Assembly: GCA_036497895.1 (NCBI GenBank)
Contig: DASXIR010000017.1
Span: 7,781 to 71,780, forward strand
DNA: 64,000 nucleotides
From: CAVQFC01 sp036497895
GTDB taxonomy: Bacteria > Acidobacteriota > Vicinamibacteria > Vicinamibacterales > CAVVIG01
Direction of reading: 5' to 3'
Part shown: positions 18,281 through 27,699 of the stretch, one piece after another
Layout of the letters: each line of letters begins with the position of its first letter
How positions within the stretch are numbered: position 1 is the first letter of the stretch
Notes under the pieces: model-generated
Databases searched by the model: none
What the model saw: only the letters and a program-made list of their open reading frames with translations
What the model was told of the DNA's origin: nothing
Program-made: the position numbers and the translations under genes

Positions 18281-20208
18281 AGATCGCGCCGTTCGTCGGT
18301 GGCGATGCGGTCCACGTCCAGGCGCGTGACGTAGGCCCGCAAAGCAGGTGAACTCGTGACGCGATCGACGATGAGATAACGACAAGGCGGCGGGTCGGTT
18401 AACTTCGCCGCTTCTTCTTCGCCACCCGACGACATCCTGAGCAACGCCGCCGTCAGCGAATTCTGCCGGTACCATTCAGCTGCCGTCACGGGCATGCGTC
18501 CGATGTAGCCGCCGGCCAGCGGATGCTCGTGCTCGGTGGCGTAGAACAGGACGCGGCGATCCTGCGACCCGAGCCCGACGCCGAGTCCGTCACCGATGCC
18601 GAACGGCACTTCACACACCGCCCCGGGTTCCACCGCGGCGAGGGCGCGGTAGACAGCGGGATGGTCGACCGGCGTCATCCGTATCGGTGCATCCCAGTAC
18701 TCGAACGTTACCAGGGCGATCACGAGCCACTGGAGGGCCGGCGATCGAATCCAGCCGGAATCGCGCGCCGCCCGCATGCCGAGCAGCACCGACACTGCCA
18801 GGAAAACACCGACCATCGCCCGGCCGGGCATGCGCGCGTTGGCGGCGAGCGGCACGAATCGCATCAGGATTTCCGGCAGCTTGAGGCCGGTGTCGAAACC
18901 GCCGATGGTCAGAAATGGACCCAGCGCAAAAATAGCGAACGCGACGCCGACCATCCACCACGGACGAGCCTCGTCACCCGGATTCCTCGCGAAATCCCTA
19001 AGGGACAGTATCAGCAGCACCAGCGGCACGATTCCAAGCCAACCGATCGCCTCGACGTAATCGAGCTTCAACCACTGATACGCCTGCGTGCTGAATGTCG
19101 CGACCAGAGGATGCAGGGGATGACCGAGCAGCGGCGCAATGACGTCCACGCCGTGCGGGATGCTGCGCCAGCCGTATTCCTGGGTGACATATTCGCCGCG
19201 CAGGACGAGCCGCGCAGCCTGCCAGAGCAGAGGCGACGCCCCGACCGCGAAGACCATCGTCACTCGCCGTGCCACGGCGGTCGCTGTTCGGAGGCGTTGG
19301 AGCCGTTCCGGGTCCTGACGGATGACGACGCGCCAGGTGCAGGCGATCCAACCGGCGAGGCCAACCCACATCACCGTCAACGCATTCTGAGGCGTGCGGA
19401 TTGAGAGGTCCTTTGACGCCAGCGCCATCGCGCCGCCGCCGGTGACGAAGATCACCGCGGCAAGTGCTGCAGCGATCACGGCGACGCCGATGCAAACCAA
19501 TCGAAGGCGGCTGGCGGTCGGCGCCAGCGGACGACCGGCAGGAGCGACCTCGAACCAGTGAACCCAGGCGGCAAGGTAGACCGCCATGAACAACCCCAGG
19601 TACACGACGTAGTAGTACGCGATGTAAGCGGTCGCCGCGAACACCGCGCCGGCGCCGACCGCGGCCGCGTTCGATCCACCGTGCACGGCGCGGCGAAAGG
19701 CGAGTGCGAACAATGGCAGCACCCACGCCGCAACCAGGTCGAAGTGGCCGAGCATGTGAACCGCTACGTACGGAGACAGACCAAACAGGATCCCAGCCAA
19801 CACAGATGCCCGCCGCTGTCTTGTGATGTCCCACGCGAGCGCGTACGCGCACGACATGTTCAGGAACACGTAACCGAGGAGCAGCAGGTTCTGCGCGGTC
19901 ACGACCGAAGCGTGTGCCATCACGGTCGCGGCGACCAGCGCCGGAAGCGCGGTCTGCGGATGGTCGGCGATCGTGGTGCCGAACGGATAGAACAGGTAAG
20001 TGGTCTTGAAGTAGGCGAGCCCCGGAGTCGCGAGCACATGCCGCATCCACCACAGGTTCCACACGAAGCTGTAGTTGTCGCCCGGATCTCCAGGGAGTGC
20101 GTCAGACAGATGATGGACGAGCGGCCACGTCCATCCGATGGTCAGGCCGGCGAACAACGCGAGCGGGCCGGCGTGCCGGCCGAGCGAGGCGATCCGACGG
20201 CTACTCAT
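18265..20208 (-). CDS. Polytopic membrane protein, GT-C glycosyltransferase-like
   Basis: 647 residues with 10 or more predicted membrane helices. The first outside loop (LPGDPGDNYSFVWNLWWM) contains acidic residues after helix 1, the position of the catalytic Asp in GT-C polyprenyl-phosphate-sugar transferases, and the large soluble C-terminal region (from about residue 520) is also typical of that fold. I do not recognise a named family, so the enzyme activity is an inference from topology. Its start overlaps the stop of the orphan permease gene upstream by 8 bp, so the two are likely translated from one transcript. Confidence 0.6.
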   Translation of the reverse strand: MSSRRIASLGRHAGPLALFAGLTIGWTWPLVHHLSDALPGDPGDNYSFVWNLWWMRHVLATPGLAYFKTTYLFYPFGTTIADHPQTALPALVAATVMAHASVVTAQNLLLLGYVFLNMSCAYALAWDITRQRRASVLAGILFGLSPYVAVHMLGHFDLVAAWVLPLFALAFRRAVHGGSNAAAVGAGAVFAATAYIAYYYVVYLGLFMAVYLAAWVHWFEVAPAGRPLAPTASRLRLVCIGVAVIAAALAAVIFVTGGGAMALASKDLSIRTPQNALTVMWVGLAGWIACTWRVVIRQDPERLQRLRTATAVARRVTMVFAVGASPLLWQAARLVLRGEYVTQEYGWRSIPHGVDVIAPLLGHPLHPLVATFSTQAYQWLKLDYVEAIGWLGIVPLVLLILSLRDFARNPGDEARPWWMVGVAFAIFALGPFLTIGGFDTGLKLPEILMRFVPLAANARMPGRAMVGVFLAVSVLLGMRAARDSGWIRSPALQWLVIALVTFEYWDAPIRMTPVDHPAVYRALAAVEPGAVCEVPFGIGDGLGVGLGSQDRRVLFYATEHEHPLAGGYIGRMPVTAAEWYRQNSLTAALLRMSSGGEEEAAKLTDPPPCRYLIVDRVTSSPALRAYVTRLDVDRIATDERRDLYRLR

Positions 20209-22648
20209 GCCGGAGCGCGACCGCAGGATCCACTCGTGTGGCGCGCCGGGCCGGAATCAGGCAACCGAGAAGAGCCGACGTCACTAAAGCAAGACCAGCC
20301 GCGGATAGTGCAAGTGGGTCCGCTGCGGATACGCGTACGAGCTCGGACTGCAGTACCCGGTTGAGTGCCAGCGATCCCGCCAATCCCACCGCGATCCCCA
20401 TCGCCAACGGCAACACGCCTTCCGCCAATATCAGCTGAATGACATCTCGGCTGGTCGCGCCGATCGCGATCCGAATACCGATCTCCCTCTCTCGTTGACT
20501 CACTGAGTGGGCGATGACGGCATAGAGTCCGACGGCCGCCATCAACAAGGCGATTGCCGCGAAAATCAGAAACAGGGTTGCGATGCTGCCATTGAACGCA
20601 TAGCCCCAGGCCAGGCGGTCCGCGAGTGCAAACGGCCCAAGCCAGATCGGAAGGATCGGGTCGATCGCGGTGAGCTCACGACGAACCGACGCGCTGATGG
20701 CTTCAGCGGGAATTCTGCTGCGCACGAATACCCACATCGCCGCGGACGGTCGCGCTCGGTACGGCAGGTAGACCAGCGGCGCCATTTCCTGACGAGTCTG
20801 ATCGTTCTGCACAATGTTCGATATCACGCCGACCACTGTGACCCATTGATCCGTGGCAGCGCGCTCGAACAGTCGAACGCGCTTTCCGAGCGCGTCTTCG
20901 TTCGGCCAGTACTGACTGGCGAACTGCTGGTTGACGATCGCGTTTGGTGCGTTCGTGGCGCCGTCGTGGTCGTTGAATTCGCGCCCGGCGATGACGGTGG
21001 CGCCGATGGTCCGGACATAGCCGGGGCCGATCGTCATCGCCGAGAGCACCGGCCGCCGTTGCTCGTCAAGCGGCGCGTCACCTGCGAGCTCGAACGGAAC
21101 GCGCCTCGACCCGCCAACTGGCGGGGCGCTGGCGATCGCGGACGATTCCACGCCGGGTATGGCGTTGAGCCGCTCACCCAGCCGATCGAAGAACGACTGG
21201 CGGCCCTGCTGGCGAGGATATCTATCCTCCGGAAGATTCAAGTACATCGTCAGGACATTGGTCGGCTTGACGCCGAGATCGGCGGTGTAAAGGTTCACGA
21301 AACTTCGAATCAGGACGCCCGCGCCCCCCAGCAACACGACGGCGAGCGACACTTCGGCCACCACCAGGTATGTCGACAAGCGGGTCGCGCGACGGTCGCG
21401 GCAGCCGCCCCGAACATTGATGGTGATGCTGCCCAATCGCGACAGCCGGATCGCGGGAACGAGGCCGAAGAGCAGCCCGGAGCCGATCGAAATCGCGGAC
21501 GCATACAGGAGCACGCGAGCGTCCATCGAATAGTCGAGGATGTTGTCGAAATACGACCCGCCGACCTGACTCGATGGACTCGCGGCCAGCTCGTACACTC
21601 GCAGGCCCCATCGAGCGATCCACCAGCCGGCGGCACCGCCCAAAACTGAGAGCAACAGACTCTCGATCAGCACCTGCCGAACGATCTGCCAGCGCTCGGC
21701 GCCAAGCGCGAGGCGGAGGGTGACTTCGTGCGCCCGGGAGATGGCGCGGGCGAGCATCAGGTTGGCAAGATTTGCGCAGGCGATAAGCAAGACGAAGCCC
21801 ACGGCCGCCCACATCGCGCCATAGATGGCGGCGGCTCGCGAACCGATGAAGAATTCGGAAAATGTCCGGACCCGCGCCTCCACGCCTCGATTGGTCAGCG
21901 GTTGGGCGTTGGCGAGACGGCTGGCCACGACATTCAGTTCGGCTTGCGCGTTCTCAATGGAGACACCGTCACGGAGCCGGCCGAATACGAACCACAGCGG
22001 TGTCTGCCCGCTATCGAGATCGGGGGCTGGTGCCAGCGGAATCCAGAGGTCCTGATTCTGAGGAAACGAGAAACTCCGATCCATGACGCCGATCACCGTG
22101 GTCGGCACGCCGTTGAGTCGAATCGTCCGGCCGATAATCGCCGGATCCCGTCCGTAGCGCCGCTCCCAAAGTCCGTAACGAAGGATGGCAACGGGGGCGG
22201 CGCCGCGCGCCTCATCGGCAGCGGTGAAATCCCGGCCCATCAGTGGCCGCGCCCCGACGATGGAGAACGCAGCGGCGCTGATGCGGGTGGCGTCGTACTT
22301 CTCAGGGTCGTTGCCGCCGTCGTCGACAATCGCCTGCAGGTCGGCGACACCGCCGATTCCGGCGAACGACCCGGTCTGCGATCGCCACGCATCGAAATCC
22401 GGATACGCAGCGCAGCAGCCGCGCCCGTCCTTCTGGGTGTCGATGTAGACGATCCGTTCGTTGTCAGCGACCGATCGGAACCCTCTGAACAGGATCGCGG
22501 AAGTGACCGTGAATACGATCGTGTTGGCGCCGATGCCAAGGGCCAGCGTCAGCACCGCCGCTGCGGTGAACGTCGGAGAGCGCCGCATGCCGCGCAAGGC
22601 ATAACGTAGGTCCTGCGCGATGCCGTCGAACCAGCCGGAGAGAGACAT
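20201..22648 (-). CDS. Orphan ABC-type permease of the acidobacterial ADOP type
   Basis: 815 residues. It has the duplicated MacB-like plan: an N-terminal helix after LRYALRGMRRSPTFT, a large periplasmic MacB_PCD domain, an FtsX core of three helices (about residues 280-400), a second periplasmic domain, and a second FtsX core ending in PARRATRVDPAVALR. No ATPase gene is adjacent, which fits the orphan permeases abundant in Acidobacteria; the substrate is unknown. It begins 20 nt after the pnp terminator, with CATAAT (22662-22657) eight bases before its ATG and no clear ribosome binding site. It overlaps the downstream membrane-protein gene by 8 bp. Confidence 0.9.
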   Translation of the reverse strand: MSLSGWFDGIAQDLRYALRGMRRSPTFTAAAVLTLALGIGANTIVFTVTSAILFRGFRSVADNERIVYIDTQKDGRGCCAAYPDFDAWRSQTGSFAGIGGVADLQAIVDDGGNDPEKYDATRISAAAFSIVGARPLMGRDFTAADEARGAAPVAILRYGLWERRYGRDPAIIGRTIRLNGVPTTVIGVMDRSFSFPQNQDLWIPLAPAPDLDSGQTPLWFVFGRLRDGVSIENAQAELNVVASRLANAQPLTNRGVEARVRTFSEFFIGSRAAAIYGAMWAAVGFVLLIACANLANLMLARAISRAHEVTLRLALGAERWQIVRQVLIESLLLSVLGGAAGWWIARWGLRVYELAASPSSQVGGSYFDNILDYSMDARVLLYASAISIGSGLLFGLVPAIRLSRLGSITINVRGGCRDRRATRLSTYLVVAEVSLAVVLLGGAGVLIRSFVNLYTADLGVKPTNVLTMYLNLPEDRYPRQQGRQSFFDRLGERLNAIPGVESSAIASAPPVGGSRRVPFELAGDAPLDEQRRPVLSAMTIGPGYVRTIGATVIAGREFNDHDGATNAPNAIVNQQFASQYWPNEDALGKRVRLFERAATDQWVTVVGVISNIVQNDQTRQEMAPLVYLPYRARPSAAMWVFVRSRIPAEAISASVRRELTAIDPILPIWLGPFALADRLAWGYAFNGSIATLFLIFAAIALLMAAVGLYAVIAHSVSQREREIGIRIAIGATSRDVIQLILAEGVLPLAMGIAVGLAGSLALNRVLQSELVRVSAADPLALSAAGLALVTSALLGCLIPARRATRVDPAVALRHE

Positions 22649-22656
22649 GCGGATAG

Positions 22657-22662
22657 ATTATG
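22657..22662 (-). promoter_or_regulatory. Candidate -10 box of the orphan permease gene
   Basis: CATAAT on the minus strand ends eight bases before the ATG at 22648. No convincing -35 box is visible because the pnp terminator occupies that position. It would give a nearly leaderless transcript. Weak on its own. Confidence 0.3.
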
Positions 22663-22667
22663 CGCGC

Positions 22668-22699
22668 AAAAGAAAACGGCCGCCCGAATGAGCGGCCGT
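22668..22699 (-). terminator. Intrinsic terminator of pnp
   Basis: On the minus strand, ACGGCCGC, an 8-nt loop and GCGGCCGT form a perfect eight-pair stem (22699-22676), followed by TTTTCTTTT (22676-22668). It starts 39 nt after the pnp stop codon and closes the long rimP-to-pnp series. Confidence 0.85.
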
Positions 22700-22737
22700 C
22701 CGGTCTTGCTACTGAGTATCGATTCAGGAGGGCGAAG

Positions 22738-24846
<2,109 letters not shown>

Positions 24847-24880
24847 AGGGAGCAACTTCAAAAAGCTGAAAGTGAATCAG

Positions 24881-24907
24881 AAAACAAAAACGCGGCGACC
24901 GCACCGC
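24881..24907 (-). terminator. Intrinsic terminator/attenuator between rpsO and pnp
   Basis: Right after the rpsO stop codon, the minus strand has GCGGTG, loop CGGT, CGCCGC (six pairs with one wobble, 24907-24892), then TTTTTGTTTT (24890-24881). Some transcripts should end here while others read into pnp, as known for rpsO-pnp in other bacteria. Confidence 0.8.
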
Positions 24908-25177
24908 TCACTTGCGGATGTTGAGCCGCTTGATGAGGTCGGCGTAACGGTGTGCGTCCTTGCCTTTGAGGTAATCGAGCAGCCGGCGGCGCTTGCCGAC
25001 GAGCATCAGGAGGCCGCGGCGCGAGTGGTGATCTTTGGCGTGCGACTTGAAGTGCTCGGTGAGGTAATTGATGCGTTCGCTGAGAATCGCTACCTGTACT
25101 TCAGGGGAGCCCGTATCGCCTTCGTGAGTCTTGTAACTGCCGATGAGTTCTGTCTTGCGGTCCTTGGTCAACGCCAC
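24908..25177 (-). CDS. rpsO: Small ribosomal subunit protein S15
   Basis: 89 residues, exactly the usual length. S15 binds 16S rRNA early and helps bridge the subunits. The hallmark segments are DTGSPEVQVA, FKSHAKDHHSRRGLL and KRRRLLDYLK. I start at GTG at 25177, because GGAGGT lies seven bases upstream; the GTG at 25192 begins inside that ribosome binding site. The leader contains a strong hairpin (25206-25228) that could be the S15 autoregulatory element. It is followed by a terminator and then pnp. Confidence 0.97.
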   Translation of the reverse strand: MALTKDRKTELIGSYKTHEGDTGSPEVQVAILSERINYLTEHFKSHAKDHHSRRGLLMLVGKRRRLLDYLKGKDAHRYADLIKRLNIRK

Positions 25178-25205
25178 CTGAACTACCTCCACGAACGCTC
25201 CAGAG

Positions 25206-25228
25206 GGCCGGGCCGAATGTCCCGGGCC
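25206..25228 (-). promoter_or_regulatory. Leader hairpin of rpsO, candidate S15 autoregulatory structure
   Basis: On the minus strand GGCCCGGG, an 8-nt loop ACATTCGG and CCCGGCC pair as seven base pairs with one bulged C, 29 to 51 nt before the GTG start. S15 represses its own mRNA through leader structures in several bacteria, although the structures differ between phyla. I cannot tell whether this one binds S15. Confidence 0.4.
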
Positions 25229-25278
25229 GGATGCGCCGTCTATGCGAGAAATTTCGTTAGTCGAGCAAGCACAACATG

Positions 25279-26337
25279 TTACACCAGAACGACGAAGGGA
25301 TGCAAAAGCATGGAATCGCCCTTCGCACGGGCAAGCGCGATCAGTTCGCCGTCTGGATCGAGCAGCCGGACGAGCGGCGCAACCGGGCCTGGGACTGCGA
25401 AAGCGGGGCTCTCAGCCTGCGGATCGTCGAGCCCCGGGTCTCTGGTTCTGAGCCTGGAGTGGTCAGGCAACCAATCCGCCGGACCGACGGCCCGGCCATG
25501 CGCCACGTGACGGACGCCCTCGCCGGTCAGGGTCACTGACGGAGCGCCTGGGAGCATCCCGGACATCGCCACCATCGACCTGGTGGCCAACGCGGGATCG
25601 CGCTCTGCCGCGTCGAGCGTGATGGCTCTCGTCACGTCGAAATCACCGCTGCGGGTCCGCCGCAGCGCGGTCAGGTGCGCACCGATTCCCAGGCGCTCGC
25701 CCAGATCGTGCGCCAGCGATCGGATGTAGAAGCCGGCGGAGCAGTCCACTCGAAGTGTCACGCAGTCCGAACCGGCGCTCACGACTTCGAGGTGGTGTGT
25801 CGTGACGCTCACGGGGGCCGACCGGGTTGGTCCGCCGGCTGCGCCAGCCGGGCCGGGCGGCTCGAGTCGGGCAAGTGAGGCTGCCAGGTCTGATTCGCCC
25901 GCGGCGCGGGACTTCAGCCCGGCACCGGCGCGCGCGGCTCTCGCGATGGCGTAGCTGCGCCGGCCGTCGATTTTCTTTGCGGAAAATGCCGGCGGCCGCT
26001 GCATGAAGGTGCCGCGAAACGCCTCCAGCGCCGCCTCGATCGCGTCGAGGGTCGGCCACGCGCCTGCGTAGACCTCGCCGATCGGCACGCCGTGCGCGTC
26101 CGCCGTGTCAGTGGCGAACCCCAGCCGGATGGTCGCGTCGTACGACTTGTCGCTTGCGCTCAGGAACTGCGCAAGGCGCGTCGCCTTGCCGAGGACGAGC
26201 GGCAACAGGCCAGTGGCCAGCGGATCCAGGGTGCCGGTGTGGCCGATGCGTTTCTCGCGCAACGCCCGCCGCATCCGAGCGACCACATCGTGCGAGGTCG
26301 GTCCGGCCGGTTTGTCAACGAGGAGCAAGCCGTCCAT
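25279..26337 (-). CDS. truB: tRNA pseudouridine(55) synthase
   Basis: 352 residues from the ATG at 26337 (typical MDGLLLVDKP start), overlapping the end of nrnA by 23 bp. It makes pseudouridine 55 in the T-loop of tRNAs. Motifs: VDKPAGPTSHDVV, the catalytic Asp in GHTGTLDPLATGLLPL, and the Tyr-containing KSYDATIRLG. Residues about 140-175 (rich in Ala, Gly and Pro) form an insertion with no counterpart in E. coli TruB; part of it is encoded by a 17-nt perfect palindrome at 25835-25851. The C-terminal 55 residues are also variable. The order rbfA-nrnA-truB-rpsO-pnp is the common one. Confidence 0.95.
   Translation of the reverse strand: MDGLLLVDKPAGPTSHDVVARMRRALREKRIGHTGTLDPLATGLLPLVLGKATRLAQFLSASDKSYDATIRLGFATDTADAHGVPIGEVYAGAWPTLDAIEAALEAFRGTFMQRPPAFSAKKIDGRRSYAIARAARAGAGLKSRAAGESDLAASLARLEPPGPAGAAGGPTRSAPVSVTTHHLEVVSAGSDCVTLRVDCSAGFYIRSLAHDLGERLGIGAHLTALRRTRSGDFDVTRAITLDAAERDPALATRSMVAMSGMLPGAPSVTLTGEGVRHVAHGRAVGPADWLPDHSRLRTRDPGLDDPQAESPAFAVPGPVAPLVRLLDPDGELIALARAKGDSMLLHPFVVLV
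25835..25851 (-). repeat. Palindrome inside the truB insertion
   Basis: CCGGCTG, loop CGC, CAGCCGG: perfect seven-base arms. It lies in the part of truB coding the extra Ala/Gly/Pro segment and has the same 7-3-7 plan as the palindrome in rimO (33668-33684). Confidence 0.5.
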
Positions 26338-27313
26338 CGATGGCCTGCTGGAGCTTTTCGATAAACGTCCGGCGGAGCGATTCAATCGGGCCGCGGACGG
26401 TACAGCCGGAGGCATTCCGGTGTCCACCGCCGCCGAATTCTTTGGCGACGGCGTTGATGTCCACGTCGCCCTTGGATCGCAGGCTGACCCGGTACTCGTC
26501 GTCCTCGTTCTGCTTGAAGAACACCACCGCCTCGATGTTCTTCACCGTGAGTGGCTCGTTGATCAGCCCTTCGGTTTCGTCGTAGGCGCCGCCGGCTGCC
26601 GCGGCCATTTCCCGATCGAGATAAAGCGCGGCGACCCGTCCACTGGCGTCGACCTGCATGGCGCTCAACACCGCGGCGAAAAGGCGCAGACGTCCCATCG
26701 TGTTGCTGTCAAACACCTGACGCGCAACCTGAACCGGATCGACGCCCGCTTCCAGGACCTGCCGGCAGATGTCGAAGGTGCGTGGTGAGATGCTCGAAAA
26801 GTGAAACGATCCGGTGTCGGTCAGGATCGCCAGATACACGTGCGTGGCGATTTCGACGCTCATCGGCGCGCCGAGCGCGCGCACCAGGTCGAACACCAGT
26901 TCGGCACAAGCCGCTGCGCCCGGGTCGAACCAGTTCAGCGCGCCGTATGACGTGTTGCCTTGATGGTGGTCGATGTTGATGACGAAGAACCGGTCGAGGC
27001 CGGCGACGCCAGTGCGCTTGAGGTCGCCGCACTCCATGATGATCGCGGCGTCGAAGTCGCCCTCGACCACCGTGGCGACGCGGATCCCGAGGACGCCGGG
27101 GAAGACCATCAAGGGCGGCGGCGCCGGGTCGGCATTGACCACGGTGACGTCCTTGCCGAGTGCGCGGAGCGCATAGGCCAGCGCCATCTGCGAGCCGATC
27201 GCATCGCCATCGGGTCGTGCGTGCGACGACAGCACGAAACGCTGCCGCAACCGGATCGCCTCGGCGATCCGATGAAGTTCCGGGTTGGTTCGATCAGGCG
27301 CTGGAGTCGTCAT
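26315..27313 (-). CDS. nrnA: DHH-family phosphoesterase, NrnA-type oligoribonuclease/pAp phosphatase
   Basis: 332 residues. Removes the last nucleotides of short RNAs and often converts pAp to AMP. The DHH domain shows SSHARPDGDAIGSQMAL, ECGD, and NIDHHQGN, all metal-binding motifs; the DHHA1 domain has the GGGGHRNASG substrate loop near residue 295. It overlaps rbfA at its start (20 bp) and truB at its end (23 bp), so the three are tightly coupled. Position beside rbfA and truB is common in many bacterial phyla. Confidence 0.93.
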   Translation of the reverse strand: MTTPAPDRTNPELHRIAEAIRLRQRFVLSSHARPDGDAIGSQMALAYALRALGKDVTVVNADPAPPPLMVFPGVLGIRVATVVEGDFDAAIIMECGDLKRTGVAGLDRFFVINIDHHQGNTSYGALNWFDPGAAACAELVFDLVRALGAPMSVEIATHVYLAILTDTGSFHFSSISPRTFDICRQVLEAGVDPVQVARQVFDSNTMGRLRLFAAVLSAMQVDASGRVAALYLDREMAAAAGGAYDETEGLINEPLTVKNIEAVVFFKQNEDDEYRVSLRSKGDVDINAVAKEFGGGGHRNASGCTVRGPIESLRRTFIEKLQQAIDGRLAPR

Positions 27314-27680
27314 CTCGGTCGGGCGGCGCTGGCGGTTGGGCGTGGATTTCGTTGAGCAACTGCTCGATGCGGTCCTGGCCGGCGATCGCCTTGTCGACCA
27401 TGAACTGCAGTTCCGGCACTCGCTTCAGGTGGAGCCTCTGGCCGATCTGACGGCGGAGGAACGGGATCGCCCGGTTCAGTGCACGATCGCTCGTCGCCTG
27501 AACCTTACTGTCGCCGAGGGCGGTGTAGAACACCCGCGCCTGCTGCAGATCGGGCGTCACCTGAACACGGGTGATGGTGACGAAACCGATGCCGGGATCG
27601 TGCACGTCGCGAGCCAGCATCAACGCCAGCTCGCTGCGAATCTGGTCGGCGACGCGCTCGGGACGGGATCCTTGGGACAT
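27294..27680 (-). CDS. rbfA: 30S ribosome-binding factor A
   Basis: 128 residues, the normal size. It binds 30S precursors and helps 16S rRNA 5' end maturation, important in the cold. Recognisable elements are RPERVADQIRSEL at the N-terminus, DPGIGFVTITRVQVTPDLQQARVFY and the KH-like fold ending in RVPELQFMVDKA. A short acidic tail follows. It lies 19 bp after infB and overlaps nrnA. Confidence 0.95.
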   Translation of the reverse strand: MSQGSRPERVADQIRSELALMLARDVHDPGIGFVTITRVQVTPDLQQARVFYTALGDSKVQATSDRALNRAIPFLRRQIGQRLHLKRVPELQFMVDKAIAGQDRIEQLLNEIHAQPPAPPDRDDDSSA

Positions 27681-27699
27681 GCGAGAAAGTCAGTGGTCC

